This document shows positions 47,941-60,201 of a DNA stretch of 64,000 bases, one piece after another (the first letter of the stretch is position 1; the number at the start of each line of letters is the position of its first letter). The notes beneath the pieces were generated by a model. The model searched no databases, was not told the origin of the DNA, and worked only from the letters and a program-made list of their open reading frames with translations. Location: assembly GCA_003290165.1 (NCBI GenBank), contig QNQO01000226.1:558001-622000 (forward strand), given 5' to 3'. The stretch comes from Berberis thunbergii (taxonomy: Eukaryota > Streptophyta > Magnoliopsida > Ranunculales > Berberidaceae). Position numbers and translations under genes: made by a program.

Positions 47941-49218
47941 TAGGGGTGGGCATTTAAGATCGAAAAATCGATCCGGACCGAGCGGTCCGATCCGAGCTTT
48001 TTATTAATATTATAATGGTCGGTCCAAAAGCTCAGCCTGAAATTCTCGGTCCGGTTCTCGGTTCCTGTTTCCAAAATCGACGGGAACATAGCCCGGCCCG
48101 AGTAATAAAAACATTTAAATATAAAGTTTTATCACTAATATAAGATAGAATAGACCTTTTCCTTTTCACAAATCTATTTCTTCTTCCTCTTCTCCGCACA
48201 GATCTTACAAATCCTCTGTTGTGAAACCAAGAAATACAAAATTTTGCTGGGATTGATCTTGATTGCAATTTCTTCATCTCCAAATTCACTATCTCTGATT
48301 AATCCTATGATTTTTCTTATCTGATTTAGTTAAAATAGTAACTTCACGATGAAGAATCTGTTAAAACGATGTTGTTTAGAGAACCCCAAGTAGTCTTTGT
48401 TGTTGCCTGTCTTGACTTTGGTGAAGTCCTCGTCCGTCCTTCGAGCAATCAAGAGATTTTTCAATGGTCTACGCATAGGTAGTAGATTAGGGTTTATTTG
48501 TGCAAGCAAAATAAAAAGGCTTCAATTCAGGGAAACTAGTGAGGGTTTGTTCATCAATGAAAACACATCATAGTGCATTGCCTTCTTTCCCATGTGGATG
48601 TCAATCTGGAGTCTCCTTTTCCCTTTGGTGATTCATGAAGATTGAGTGCTTGAAAACCCATCATCTCTCGATTCATCATTGTAGCCTGTTTGGAGCTTCC
48701 TCAACTGCTTTTTCAAATGGGTGTTCCAGTATTTTTCTGTCATTTTGTTCTTTCTGGGAGGTATGAAACTATGGCAGCCCATCTCTACTAATCACTCACA
48801 ATTAGGGGTGGGCATTTAGGACCGAAAACCCGGAATGAACCGACAACCGGACTAATCGGGTCGGTTCGGTTCAGATCGGTTTTAATTAATTAAAAAAATT
48901 TCAGTTGTAAAAGCCCGACCCAGCCCGAAGTTTCTGGTCCGAGCCTCGGTTTCCCTTTCTGAAACCCATCGGGTAACCAGCCCCGCCCAAGTTAAATAGG
49001 TTAAATAGTTAAAGCCAAAACTCCTCCACTAAATTTGGGATCGAGGGGGGCTCCTGCGCGGGGTGTGCTGGAGCGCGTCCTGCGCACCTGTGTCAACCGT
49101 TGGATGAAATCCAACGGCTCGTAGCGATGGATTTCAAAACCCTCACTTAATTAAAATGTACGCAGGTTTTGAATCTCTTACAGCCGTCGGATCATCAGAT
49201 CCGACGGCTGAGATTTAT

Positions 49219-49760
49219 GGCTTGGAAAATCCATTTGCAAAAGAGAGAGAGTATGCGTTTTGAAAAAAAAAAAACATCTTCTCGATCTAGATCTGAGGGA
49301 GAGGAAGAGGAAAGGAGGAGGAAGAAGAAGAAGAAGAAAGGGGCTATGGCTTGGAAAATCCATTTGCAAAAGAGAGAGAGAGTATGCGTTTTGAAAAAAA
49401 AAAAAAAACATCTTCTCGATCTAGATCTGAGGGAGAGGAAAAGGAAAGGAGGAGGAAGAAGAAGAAGAAAGGGGTTATGGCTTGGAAAATCCATTTGCAA
49501 AAGAGAGAGAGAGTATGCGTTTTGAAAAAAAAAAAAAAACATCTTCTCGATCTAGATCTGAGGGAGAGGAAGAGGAAGAGGAAAGGAGGAGGAAGAAGAA
49601 GAAGAAGAAAGGGGTTATGGCTTGGAAAATCCATTTGCAAAAGAGAGAGAGAGTATGCGTTTTGAAAAAAAAAAAAAATCTTCTCGATCTAGATTTGAGG
49701 GAGAGGAAGAGGAAGAGGAAAGGAGGAGGAAGAAGAAGAAGAAGAAAGGGGATCTGAGGG
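49219..49760. repeat. Tandem units in the left arm (four copies)
   Basis: Each unit starts GCTTGGAAAATCCATTTGCA, followed by a GA run, TATGCGTTTTG, an A run of 11-16, CATCTTCTCGATCTAGATCT and a GGA/GAAGAA-rich tail. Starts are near 49219, 49349, 49480 and 49619. The long open frames here on both strands are artefacts of this low-complexity composition. Confidence 0.9.
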
Positions 49761-49943
49761 AGCGGAAGAGGAAAGGGCATCTGAGGGTTCGCTCGAGAGG
49801 AAGAAGAAGAAAAAGAAAGGGCATCTGAGGGTTCGTATCAAAGAGAAATCGAGAGGAATCTGAAGAAGATGATGGGGTGATTGGTAGGCGAAGCAGCTGG
49901 AGATCTATACGCACAGCTGCTAATCTATATCCCATCCTCACTG

Positions 49944-52900
49944 CAACTACGGTGTGGGGAGGTGTTCAATTCTACTATGTGTTTCATGCTTGTACTTCAA
50001 TTTGCAAAGTTCAAGTTCAAGAAGAACAATTGTAACATCGATTTGCTTATGTTTTTTGGTGGGGAGGACTTCAATTTGCAAAGTTCAATTCTACTCTGTT
50101 TTTCATGCTTATGACTTTGCTTTCAATTTACAGTATTTGTCTTCCTGCAATATACTTTTGTTTTGCTTTGCTAGCTTGTTTTTGAATTTTTTTTAAATGC
50201 AGGAATGACATTCAAACCATGTTAAATTCACATTGCTTGAAGCTATTTGGTTTTGCAAACCATGTTAGGGATAGTGATTCCTTCCTTCCTTACCTTCTAT
50301 TGATTTGGTTTTACCTCACGGGCTGTGCCCCTTGTACATGTTTGATCTTCTTTCGACAAATCTGCATGAAGATTGAAGAAGATGAAGACTATCTATTAAT
50401 GATGTTTCTGCGTGCTTAATGCCCCACGTCCCTCGTTTAGTTGTTTAATATCTTTCTGAATATTGGTGTAGAGTTCTCAGTTGAAGATTGTCATGCAATT
50501 AACATGCTATATCAGTTTGAAAGAAGTCAGGCTTGCACGCTAACTTGTTCGTGTATGCACAAACTTGATGTTATATAATGATTACTTCAATAATAAATTA
50601 AAAACAGAAGAAGAGAAAGAAGTTAAATCAATTTTTCGTGAGCATTATTGCGCTGCTTCTTGGTTGCACATCAAATTCGGTCTATGTAAAACTACCAAAC
50701 TCCGACTTAAGAAACATTAGGTTGTATCATTTGGCTTACACTTCAAAGTATGTCAAGAGCTCTTACATGTTCAGCACCACTCAAGCAAGCTATGCTAACC
50801 ATGTGTCTGTGTTGCACTCTCAAGCAAGTTCATTTGTTTTGGTACGATGAAGTTGAACTACACCAAACAAAAACTCATGTCTTTTTAATGAAACAACCCA
50901 CAGCTAGCTAACAACACCGCACAAAGTTTCTTCTAATATAGCAAACTACAAGAACATAAACTATTACAGATGATACTGCAAGTTACAAGATCCAGTTTTG
51001 GATAACTTGCTCAACATCAGACTTACATGAAACTCTTTGCATTAGTGCCATCCTGTCTACTTTGCATCTTTGCTTATTTTGTTAATGGGACAACATGCAA
51101 CCTGCTGAATTACTGATTCACTGAAATCATATAAAACTGATTCACATTTACTGAGTTCATATACAACTGATTCACAATTTCAACATTTCAATTCACTGAA
51201 CAAAATCAACATTTAACTGATTCACTGAACAAAATCAGTTGCATTTCAAACTGATTAATAAGTGAGTCTAAATTCCAGCAGCAGCAGTTCATTGATCCTA
51301 ATCTTCAAATCAACACTGAAATGATCAATTCCTCCAAGTTGTAAAGTCCATTTCGTTGCGTGAACTTGGTGGCTGCAAAAATAAATAATAAAGATCATAA
51401 AATAAATAATAGATGCAAACATACAAATTATATACATTTCAGTATAGGCACATTTAATCAATATCTCTACTCCCTTATTTCCATCTAATTAAAGTACTCT
51501 ATTAAGTACTCGTTTTGAATTTGTCACTTTTCATGAGCTTTTGAGTATACACTTGATCAATCAAATAATCCAATAATAACTCATTTTCAATATAATATCA
51601 AGCAATAGGAGCTTCGTCACTAAAACTGTAATAAAAAAATATAAATAACAAAATGATAGAATCAATAGACACAACACTTACCCATTATCAAATTTTCTAA
51701 CTCCATCACGCAAACCATGATTCTTCAACTTGTAAGAACACTTTATTAGGATAAAATATCTGAACGAGTTAAAAGAAATATAAACCATTTATCAATTGTT
51801 CATCAGGTCCAGTAAGGCCATCATATAAGCAATTAAAAGAAACCAATTTTTGTTTTAATCATGATTTAGGATTGTATTTACATGACCTCAATTACTAAGA
51901 TTATCTATTCTGGTGTATGCTCACTCGAGGCGGGAAATGCACTTATTTGTGACTTAAGCCAAGCCAAATGGGGCATTGGTACTTAAAGCGGAGCAATATA
52001 ATGAACGGAGCTATCTAGGCACCAAAACAAGTGAGTCAAACTAACAAAGATAACCTATTGATTTTTGTTAGCTCAGGAATTTTCATAGTGATTTTCAATT
52101 CATCAATACACAATTGGTTAGCGATGACTGATGACCACAAGAAACTACAAAAAGAAGAAAATGACATATAATTATTTTATTGTGAAAAATCTTACTAAAT
52201 AAATCAACTATATCTGTAACTCTGGCCCCTAATACAAAAGCATTGCCATTTTTGTCTAGTGATAATTAAGCAAACTCCATTTGAAATAACAGCAATAAAA
52301 ATTCATCCTTCAAACCAGTATAATTGAACATATCCATCAAGTCTGCAATTCACTTCTCAACCGCAACTCCTGTCTCCACACCATCCAACTACCTAATGAA
52401 ACACAGACCCAAATTGAAACTCTTACAAAATCTCAAAACACAAAAAATCACTAACCCCACAAGTGCATACCAACAAAACATAAAACTATCCTAAATCTAC
52501 AGTGGATCAGATAATCAGTATAGACACGCAAAACTCAAAACCCACAAACAATTGTGTCAATTCATCAAACAAACACAAGACAAAACATCTAAATCCAAAA
52601 TTTCACTCAAAATTCTACTTTTACATGTTTGATCAACAACCCACATAACAAAACTAACCCAAATTCTATAACAAACATGAATGCTTACACATAAAGCAAA
52701 ATCAAAACCAATAAAAAATGTCAAAAAAAATCTGATTTTCATTTCACAACATTTCACCCTTTTCATGATCAAGAACACCCAGATCAGAAATCATGAAAAA
52801 TCACTCAAAAGCAACAACAACCCAGACAAATTGAGTATAAAACACAGATACCCATTGATCAAAAACTGCAAATCACAACTCATCCAAATGAATCTACACT

Positions 52901-52995
52901 TAAAACCACTATAACAAAGTTTCACCCAAATGGGTATCTGTAAACTCATAAAAAAAAGTGAAGGATCAGAGACTTACAAGAAAACAAATAAGAGC
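49944..52995. other. Loop of the foldback element, no gene recognised
   Basis: About 3 kb of AT-rich sequence. The first 600 bases on the plus strand have T-rich short repeats ('caatttgcaaagttcaa' three times). Around 51110-51245 the motif CTGATTCAC recurs several times. No transposase signature or long ORF is visible. It may be derived from a host leader and intron captured by the element, but nothing proves this. Confidence 0.45.
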
Positions 52996-53189
52996 TAGTG
53001 AGGATGAGATATAGATTAGCAGCTGTGCGTATAGATCTCCAGCTGCTTCGCCTACCAATCACCCCATCATCTTCTTCAGATTCCTCTCGATTTCTCTTTG
53101 ATACGAACCCTCAGATGCCCTTTCTTTTTCTTCTTCTTCCTCTCGAGCGAACCCTCAGATGCCCTTTCCTCTTCCGCTCCCTCAGATCC

Positions 53190-53592
53190 CCTTTCTTCTT
53201 CTTCTTCTTCTTCTTCTTCCTTTCCTCTTCCTCTTCCTCTCCCTCAGATCTAGACCGAGAAGATGTTTTTTTTTTTTTTTTCAAAACGCATACTCGCTCT
53301 CTCTTTTGCAAATGGATTTTCCAAGCCATAACCCTTTCTTCTTCTCCTTCCTCCTCCTTTCCTCTTCCTCTTCCTCTCCCTCAGATCTAGATCGAGAAGA
53401 TGTTTTTTTTTTTTTTCAAAACGCATACTCTCTCTCTCTTTTGCAAATGGATTTTCCAAGCCATAGCCCATTTCTTCTTCTTCTTCCTCCTCCTTTCCTC
53501 TTCCCCTCCCTCAGATCTAGATCGAGAATTTTTTTTTTTTTTCAAAACGCATACTCTCTCTCTCTTTTGCAAATGGATTTTCCAAGCCATGA
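53190..53592. repeat. Tandem units in the right arm (three copies, inverted)
   Basis: These are the reverse complements of the left-arm units, ending near 53329, 53465 and 53590 at the CCAAGCC motif. One unit fewer than in the left arm accounts for most of the arm length difference. Confidence 0.9.
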
Positions 53593-53799
53593 TCCGACGG
53601 CTGTAAGAGATTCAAAACCTGCGTACATTTTAATTAAGTGAGGGTTTTGAAATCCATCGCTACGAGCCGTTGGATGAAATCCAACGGTTGACACAGGTGC
53701 GCGGGACGCGCTCCAGCACACCCCGCGCAGGAGCCCCCCTCGATCCCTAAATTTGAGTGAAAGAGGACACTCACACCGACACAAGTAGCGTAGCAGCTC

Positions 53800-54340
53800 A
53801 TGGGGTTCAAACCCAACTCCTCCACTTCCACTGAACGCTGGGGTTTGGGTCTCTTCTTTGTGTTCTTCCCAGAACATGAAGACAAGAAGACAAGACTCTT
53901 ATCTTCTTTCGATACTAGTAGTGTTTCTACTACTACCACCTACAATCTTCTTCTACTCACCAAAAAAGCTCACTCAACCATCTCCATTTTTGCTCTCATC
54001 CTCTTCTTCACTGTCCTTGTTTTCACCATCTCCACTTTCGAACCTCCCGCATTGCCCACTCATTCTCCCTCGTTGAGCTTCCCCAGAAAGCTAAACCATG
54101 TGAACAGGTACAACTACAAGGCCGATAATAAGGAAAAGAGCTTTGCTTTGCAAAGGGTGGGGGTTCTCTTTAGGAAAGGAACCAAGTCCATGAGTGACTT
54201 GATTGTTGCTCATTTGTACGAGGATACTAGAATTGAAAACCTTCATTTATTTTTTCAGACTCTGCATCGATCTAGTATTCTCACTAGATCTAATGTTGCA
54301 TTCATCTTTCCCTCTCCCCTCCCTTCCCCGCCTTTCCCTA
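53800..54340 (+). pseudogene. Captured host exon: N terminus of a putative type II membrane glycosyltransferase-like protein
   Basis: The frame starts MGFKPNSSTSTERWGLGLFF, has one hydrophobic segment (about residues 68-86, STISIFALILFFTVLVFTIS) in the position of a signal anchor, and a stem rich in Ser/Pro. The later stretch KGTKSMSDLIVAHLYEDTR and 'FFQTLHRSS' resembles the start of the lumenal domain of plant transferase-like proteins whose family I recognise only loosely. Similarity fades at about 54335 and the frame runs into microsatellite DNA. It sits inside the inner hAT element, so it is read as a captured first exon and not a resident gene. Function is not established. Confidence 0.5.
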
Positions 54341-54354
54341 GATCAGATCTGATC

Positions 54355-54535
54355 TCAGATCTTGATCTTGATCTTGATTTTGATTTTGATTTTGATCAGA
54401 TCTTGATCATATTTTGATTTTGATCTGATTGTGATTGTGATTGTGATTGTGATTGTGATTGTGATTGTGATTGTGATTGTGATTGTGATTCTGATTTTGA
54501 TCTTGATCTTGATTTTGATCAGATCTTGATTTCAA
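54355..54535. repeat. (GATTGT)n / (GATCTT)n-type microsatellite
   Basis: Runs of GATCTT, GATTTT and at least ten GATTGT-like hexamers in a row. It is directly downstream of the captured exon. Confidence 0.95.
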
Positions 54536-55091
54536 TATCAACAAGAATGTTGCTCTTAGGACTGAGACCGGCCCGTATTTCGGTTAACCGGTCAATCCGG
54601 TCCGATTTCAGGTCTCATAAACACGAGCCCAAATTTCTCGGGCCGATTTTTGATTTTTATATTTTGGGCCGGTTACCCGTACTTACCCAGCCCTACTCAC
54701 AACAGATCAACTAACACAAGGATATTTAGCAAATCAAGCAACCCCATCTCTACTAATCAAAACAAAACCAACCCATTATTTTGAAACAAAAAATGGTTGT
54801 ACTAATCAACTAACACAAATATTTTGAAAGAAAACCAATGGATTTTATAACTGTGTTGGGTTCTACTTACTGACCATTGGAGGTCGGAATTGTAATGCTT
54901 ATGTTAGTAAAAACAAGGCTGAAAAACTGGGCCTAAAAAGCTGAGCTGAAAAACTAGGTTGAAAAAAATCTGGATTAGACTGAGATCGGCCAGGCCTAAA
55001 TTGCCGGTTAATCGGTCTCACCCGGTCGGGCTCGGTCCCTGAGTATTTGTTTTAGCAATTTGGGTCGATTAATCGGACCGACCCAGCCCTA

Positions 55092-57130
55092 ATACTGCAT
55101 AAACAAAATGCTTCTAGATGCAGAGAACAACTACCCGGATCTGGAGAAACTAGCGTTCACTCTAATCGTGTCTTCAAGAAAGCTACGACCTTACTTCCAG
55201 GCCCATCCGATCATTGTCATGACCGACCAACCACTTCGGTCGGTGCCACACAAATCTGAGCTATTAGGAAGAATGATAAAATGGGTGATAGAGCTTGGGT
55301 GGTTCGACATCAGTTATGCCCTAGAACAACAATAAAGCCCAGGCATTGGCGGATTTCATTGTTGAATTCACGGGCAGTAATGACCACCAACTGGAAGGCA
55401 ACTATGAAGAAGAACAAACCATACAAAACACCCACCAATGGATCCTCCATTGCGATGGAGCATCCAACAAGGCGGGAAGCGGAGCCGGAATGATGCTATA
55501 TAATTTGGATGACGTAACGTTAGAAAAGGCGATAAAATTCAATTTCAAAGCATCAAACAATGAATTCGAACACGAAGTAGTGATAGCCGGGATACAATTA
55601 GCACAATACTTGGGAATAAAAGAGATCATTGTCTTCATATACTCCAAATTGGTGGCTAATCAACTGAATGGTGAATTCCAAGTCAAAGTCGCTCGAATGA
55701 AAACTTATCATAAAAAATCGCAGAGCTAATAGAAGGTTTTCGAACCGCAACTATTTGACAGTGTGCAAGGGCAGAGAACAAAAGTGCCGACGAGTTAGCG
55801 AACGAAGCATCACGAGCTAAAGAAAATGAGAATCCACTAATCACCAGGCAAGAAAGCTCCATACTGGAATATCAAACACAAGAAGCATGCACTGCAGATT
55901 AGGAAAGTATTTGGATGACCCCAATTTTAGCCTATATAACGAATGGAAAACTTCCAACGGACAAGATGGAGGCCCCAAAAACTGCGAAATCGAGCATCAC
56001 GATACACAATGATCAATGAAAAACTCTACATGAGAGCCACAACCAGTCCGCTGTTAAGATGCCTCTCACCCAATAATGTTGATTATGTTTTACGAGAAAT
56101 CCACCACAGTACGTGTGGAAATCACCCAGAAGGCAGAACGTTAGCCCACAAAGCAATGACTCTGGGATATTATTGGTTTACAATGCAAGCGGATGCAAAT
56201 AAATTTGTTCACACTTGTGACAAAAGCCAAAAATTTGCCCTATATACTCACATGTCGGGCTAGAATCTAATCCCGATGAGCAGTCCCTGGCCGTTTGCAC
56301 AATGGGAAATGGACATCGTAGGACTGCTCGTAGTGTCCAACGGAAAGAAATTCCTCCTCATAGCAGTGGATTACTTCACCAAGTGGGTGGAAGTAGAGCC
56401 GAGCAAACAATAAGAGAAGCCCAAGTCGAAAAATTCCTTTAGAAATACATAATATGCAGATTCAGAACCCTATGAGTAACTGCCATTGACAACGGGAAAC
56501 AATTCGAAGGTAAGAAGGTCAAAGAGTTGTGCAAAAACCTGGACATCCAACAACACTTTTCAGCACTACCCCATCCATAGGCGAATGGGCAAGCCGAGGT
56601 CACCAACAGAGTGATTCTAGAAGCAAACAAAAGGAGGCTCGAAGCATCAAAGGGACTATGGACAACTGAACTACCCGACATCCTATGGGCTTATAGAACA
56701 AGGAAAAGAACTCCAACAGGAGAAACTCTTTCACCCTCGCCTACGGTTCTGAAGTAATGATACCTGTAGAAATTAGCGTGCCAACGTTCAGGATCGAGAA
56801 ATTTCGTGCAGAGGATAATAACGAAGCACTAAGAATTGGACTAGATCTCCTCGAGGAAAAGCGTGAAATGGCTTTTATAAAAGCAGCAGCTTACCAACAT
56901 CGTATGGCCGATTACTACAACAAAAAAGTAAAGCCTTGAACTTTCTATATCGGCGATTGGATACTTTGAAAAAATTCAACTTAACACAAAGGAGCCGGGG
57001 CAGGAAAATTGAACTTTAATTGGGAAGGGTCGTACAAAGTAATAAAAAGCAACATACTGGGGATGTACTGGTTGGAGAATACGAATGGGGAACAACTATC
57101 ACGACTGTGGAATGTAGAACACCTAAAAAA
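55092..57130 (+). pseudogene. RNase H and integrase remnant of the second Tat element
   Basis: Pieces in several frames line up in pol order. The RNase H/connection region has KLRPYFQAHPIIVMTDQPL and, from 55437, WILHCDGASNKAGSGAG (the DG active-site block). The integrase zinc-binding region at 55943-56263 has HHSTCGNHPEGRTLAHK. The catalytic-core start is QWEMDIVG near 56299, followed by VDYFTKWVEVEPS. The C-terminal region is 56757-56939. Stops after 55335, 56262 and 56410 and several frameshifts make it non-functional. Confidence 0.8.
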
Positions 57131-57693
57131 AACTATAAATAAAGCTCATTTACATCCCTCATTTTGCGTTCAAATGACCAAATTCTAGTCGGGATAAAGA
57201 AGTCAGAGTAAAAGTTTTAAATCGAAAAAGAATAAAGCATGAACCAAGTATCGAGCTACGAGTAAAACATAGATACATGCATCAGGATAACACAAGTGGG
57301 ACATGAACACGAAGCTTCTAGTCTGATCAACCATGAAGTAATAAAGTAGCAAGACATACGAGCCAAACTTTTTCATGTCGACTATAACGTACGACATCAA
57401 AATCCAGACGTAAAAAGTCGGATTTTGTAAAAAAAAACTTTTAAATGACTAGTACATCAAACATCAAAACACATTTATAAAAACTTGGACAAACAAGTCG
57501 ACATCCTACCAAGAGTGTTGAAAGCAAAAAACTAAGTCTAGTAAGTTAGACAAGAAGATATACTGTGTACACACAATAAAATAAAAAGAAATTCTCGTTG
57601 ATCTTTTAGATAAGATTACAAGAAATGTTCAAAAAGCAACATTTATGTCAGGAACGATGTCACTCGATGGCACAGACTCGGGCGGGCGAAAAG
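57131..57693. other. Non-coding spacer of the second Tat element
   Basis: Between pol and the antisense ORF. No ORF of note. 'aagtcg/agtcga' motifs recur but no clean tandem array as in the 40-kb element was seen. Confidence 0.4.
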
Positions 57694-59887
57694 CTAACTG
57701 TTCTTCAACAAACTTGGCGGATTTGGAACGAATCCCTCTTCATCTTCGAATACTTGTTCAGTGTAGCAATGATACTCAGATACATCCAAATCTTGCGACT
57801 CAATAAAATCTAGGAATTCGTGTCGACCACCAACGATTATCTTCCAATCTGTTGCCTCCGCCACTTTTAACCTATCGGTGACCGACAAAAGCTCGGCTCG
57901 AATCGAAACAAGTTCACTGTCGATGGTAGCAAGCATGGCAGAAGCTTTCGACTTGGCAGTGACAAACTCGGAGTTCAACTGGGCAACTCGTGCCATAGAA
58001 GCACTCAAATCAGAAGAGTACTCTGCAATAGAACACTTAGTGTCGTCACGTTCATCTGCCAAATTAGACAACTTCTTGTTAGTGATACTCAACTAAGAAC
58101 ACAATTTTTCCTGTTCCACCTTGGAGGTCTCAAGGTCGAAAGCAAACTTATCCCAAATGGCCTCGACTTCCTTCAGCGAAGTTCGCGCTGCCTCAGCAGC
58201 CTTTGCATACTCCTCGCACTACGCTTTCAACGGATCAAACTCATGGAAAACATGAAAATTATCCAAAGCCTGCCTTGCCAGCTTCCGTTCAACAAGTGCC
58301 ACCTGATCGCGAAAAGCCAACCCCATCACAGCCGCATAAGTGAGATGACTCATTCCTTCCATAAGCTGCCTAAGGCCTTCATCGAGATGGTTGCGTGGCA
58401 AGGACACAAGCATGGGAGTTCTATTAGCTAACCGCCCATGACAAACAACAATGAGATTACGAGCACTATCTTGCATGTCAATCTCTGAAAGGCCAGTAGA
58501 ACTTCTCGGGGATGACCACTGGATAACGAGAAGAAGAGGGGACAATGGGCAACCTGGAGACAGCCGCAACAACAGAGAACACAAATGGTTTAGAGATCTA
58601 ACCCCGAAAAGTAATTCGATCTTCCAACATAGGATCAAATTCGAAGTCGTCTAGAGTCTTTGCACTTTTAGGATTCTTGGACAACTCAATACCAAGCCGA
58701 AACATCTTGTTGTCAATGATAAGGGAATCATCAACTGACAAATTAACAGAACCATACAAGCCATGTGAAGAGGAAAAACTTTTCTTATGAGCGTCCAAAT
58801 GACGAGAAACCTTTTTTTTGCTTCTCTTGAGAGCATGATCCATCTCTTCGGCATCTCGAGTGGCAGAATCACCAATATCACGACCACCCTTCCCAGAAGA
58901 TATCAAAAGAAGGGGAGCTGTAATATAACCAAGGACTGAGGTAGCGAGTTTCTTCTTCTTCGAGACATGACTAGAAATAATATTTGCCAGCAACTTTGAC
59001 AGACTAGGAGGCCTCGGTACCTTTGTCTTCCTGATGCCAGAACCAGCATTACCAGTCTCTGATGACAACAAGAGCAACATGGGTCACAGACTCCCTAGCA
59101 GAGCTGGCCTCCCAGATTACATATGCATCACCAACGCTAGTAGGAGGAGGATGTCCCAACCCCTCACCGGATACAATGAATTTACTAGCATGCGTGATGG
59201 TAGTTCCTGAAGTGTGTGTTGTTGTGTGCTCTGCATGGTTCGCCTCACTTAAGGTATATAGGCCACTATGAGCAATAGTGTCCATAGCAATGAAATCCTC
59301 AACAAAAAAATCAAGGAAACTTATTTAACTTGTTACAAAACTCTTACTCCGCCAAAGATAATGACGATTTGTTCCTCTTTGGCTCTCAGAACGACTACAA
59401 ACTTTGGTGATTTACGCAACTTGAAATAGTCTGAAGCAACGAATGTGTAAAACCAGGGCCTCGACCAATCCCCATACTCTTCCTGCAAATTCTGGAAACA
59501 AGATGGGGGACGAAAATAATAAGTGCGATTAGAATTTACTTCAAGCCCCACCAAGGAGTGAAAAATCCTGACATTCATAGGAACAACGGATAAAGAAACC
59601 CTTACCAAGATCACAATCAACACTCTCCAGCCATTCAAAACCATCTAAGCAGGGGCAATACCCACAAAATCTAGGTATTCCCAAAAGATCTCAGGAATTG
59701 GAAGCCTGAAATCGGAGTGAAACATGTCGGGGTACAAAGCGATATATCCAATCTTTGGGCGACAAGGGTTTTCGCCCTCCTCAGGGAGAATGATCTCGAG
59801 ATCACTTGGAAGGGAGTAGTCATGACGAATGTTATCCAAAGTTGCCTGCTCAAGCACGTCACCGCTCAAAACCCTAGAGCTTGACAT
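57694..59887 (-). pseudogene. Antisense ORF of the second Tat element, broken
   Basis: ATG at 59887 on the minus strand. The N-terminal part (59887-59645) includes GYIALYPDMFHSDFRLPIPE followed by FWEYLDFVGIAPA, matching the gypsy-type transposase domain (Transposase_28) also seen in the 40-kb element. It continues (59644-59333) with FRPPSCFQNLQEEYGDWSRP. After a Ser/Lys-rich middle (59080-58598) come two segments with long helical, coiled-coil-like composition (58638-58219; 58092-57694). Stops and frame changes separate the pieces. Opposite to pol, as in the first Tat element. Confidence 0.7.
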
Positions 59888-60186
59888 TGTTATGAGACGA
59901 AAATAAAAGAAGAGGAAATCAACAACTAGGAACGAAGGAAATGTAAAAGAAAAGATATTGAACCGACTTCATCCTTTTATAAGGGTAAAATACCCACTCA
60001 TGGAAACATGTACGAGGTATGACGACCGCGCGAAATCCCAAAAATTACGTCAAAACGAACAGACGGAAGGGAAATCGGAAAGACAGAAGCACTAACAGCT
60101 AGTAACCGCATTAAATACGCCATGATAGTGGAATAAAAAATCCAACCGTCATACAGTTCGTGGCCATGCAAAAATGCCCACTAACT

Positions 60187-60200
60187 AAAAGGGGGAGTAG
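60187..60200 (+). other. Polypurine tract of the second Tat element
   Basis: AAAAGGGGGAGTAG lies one base before the LTR start TGATGATACATC at 60202, the expected place for plus-strand priming. Confidence 0.8.
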
Positions 60201-60201
60201 T

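Larger units (their letters stand above)
49037..53746. mobile_element. Foldback element with long inverted arms (level 4)
   Basis: It starts GGGATCGAGGGGGGCTCC and ends with the complement. Left arm about 49037-49943, right arm about 52996-53746, nearly identical apart from copy number of an internal unit. The flanking direct repeat is CTAAATTT (49029-49036; 53747-53754); if the terminal C belongs to the element, it is the 7-bp TAAATTT. Arms contain short palindromes (CCGTTGGAT/ATCCAACGG; GCCGTCGGATCATCAGATCC) and tandem units of about 130-140 bp, four on the left and three on the right. Mutator-like foldback is the closest type by architecture, but the 7-8-bp duplication is shorter than usual for that group, so the superfamily is unresolved. 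Confidence 0.8.
48803..54695. mobile_element. Inner hAT-like element carrying a host exon (level 3)
   Basis: The left end is TAGGGGTGGGCATTTAGG and the right end in reverse complement TAGGGCTGGGTAAG. The flanks CTCACAAT (48795-48802) and CTCACAAC (54696-54703) match at 7 of 8. Subterminal sequence is rich in CGG/CCGG motifs (for example CCGGTCAATCCGGTCCG), as in this hAT family. Without the foldback inside it, it would be about 1.2 kb and includes the gene-like fragment at 53800-54340. Confidence 0.7.
47941..55091. mobile_element. Outer hAT-like element (level 2 of the nest)
   Basis: The left end is TAGGGGTGGGCATTT and the right end in reverse complement TAGGGCTGGGTC. Flanks are ATAATACA (47933-47940) and ATACTGCA (55092-55099), a 6/8 match expected of an old 8-bp target duplication. 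The interrupted gypsy coding frame closes up exactly at these points, which independently supports the boundaries. Its own sequence is 47941-48802 plus about 54704-55091, roughly 1.25 kb, without a transposase. Confidence 0.75.

Noticed and set aside
49169..49828. Many overlapping frames of 70-118 codons on both strands in the foldback arms
   Set aside because: They arise from GAAGAA/A-run tandem units, contain only Lys/Arg/Glu or Phe/Leu/Ser runs and repeat with the unit.
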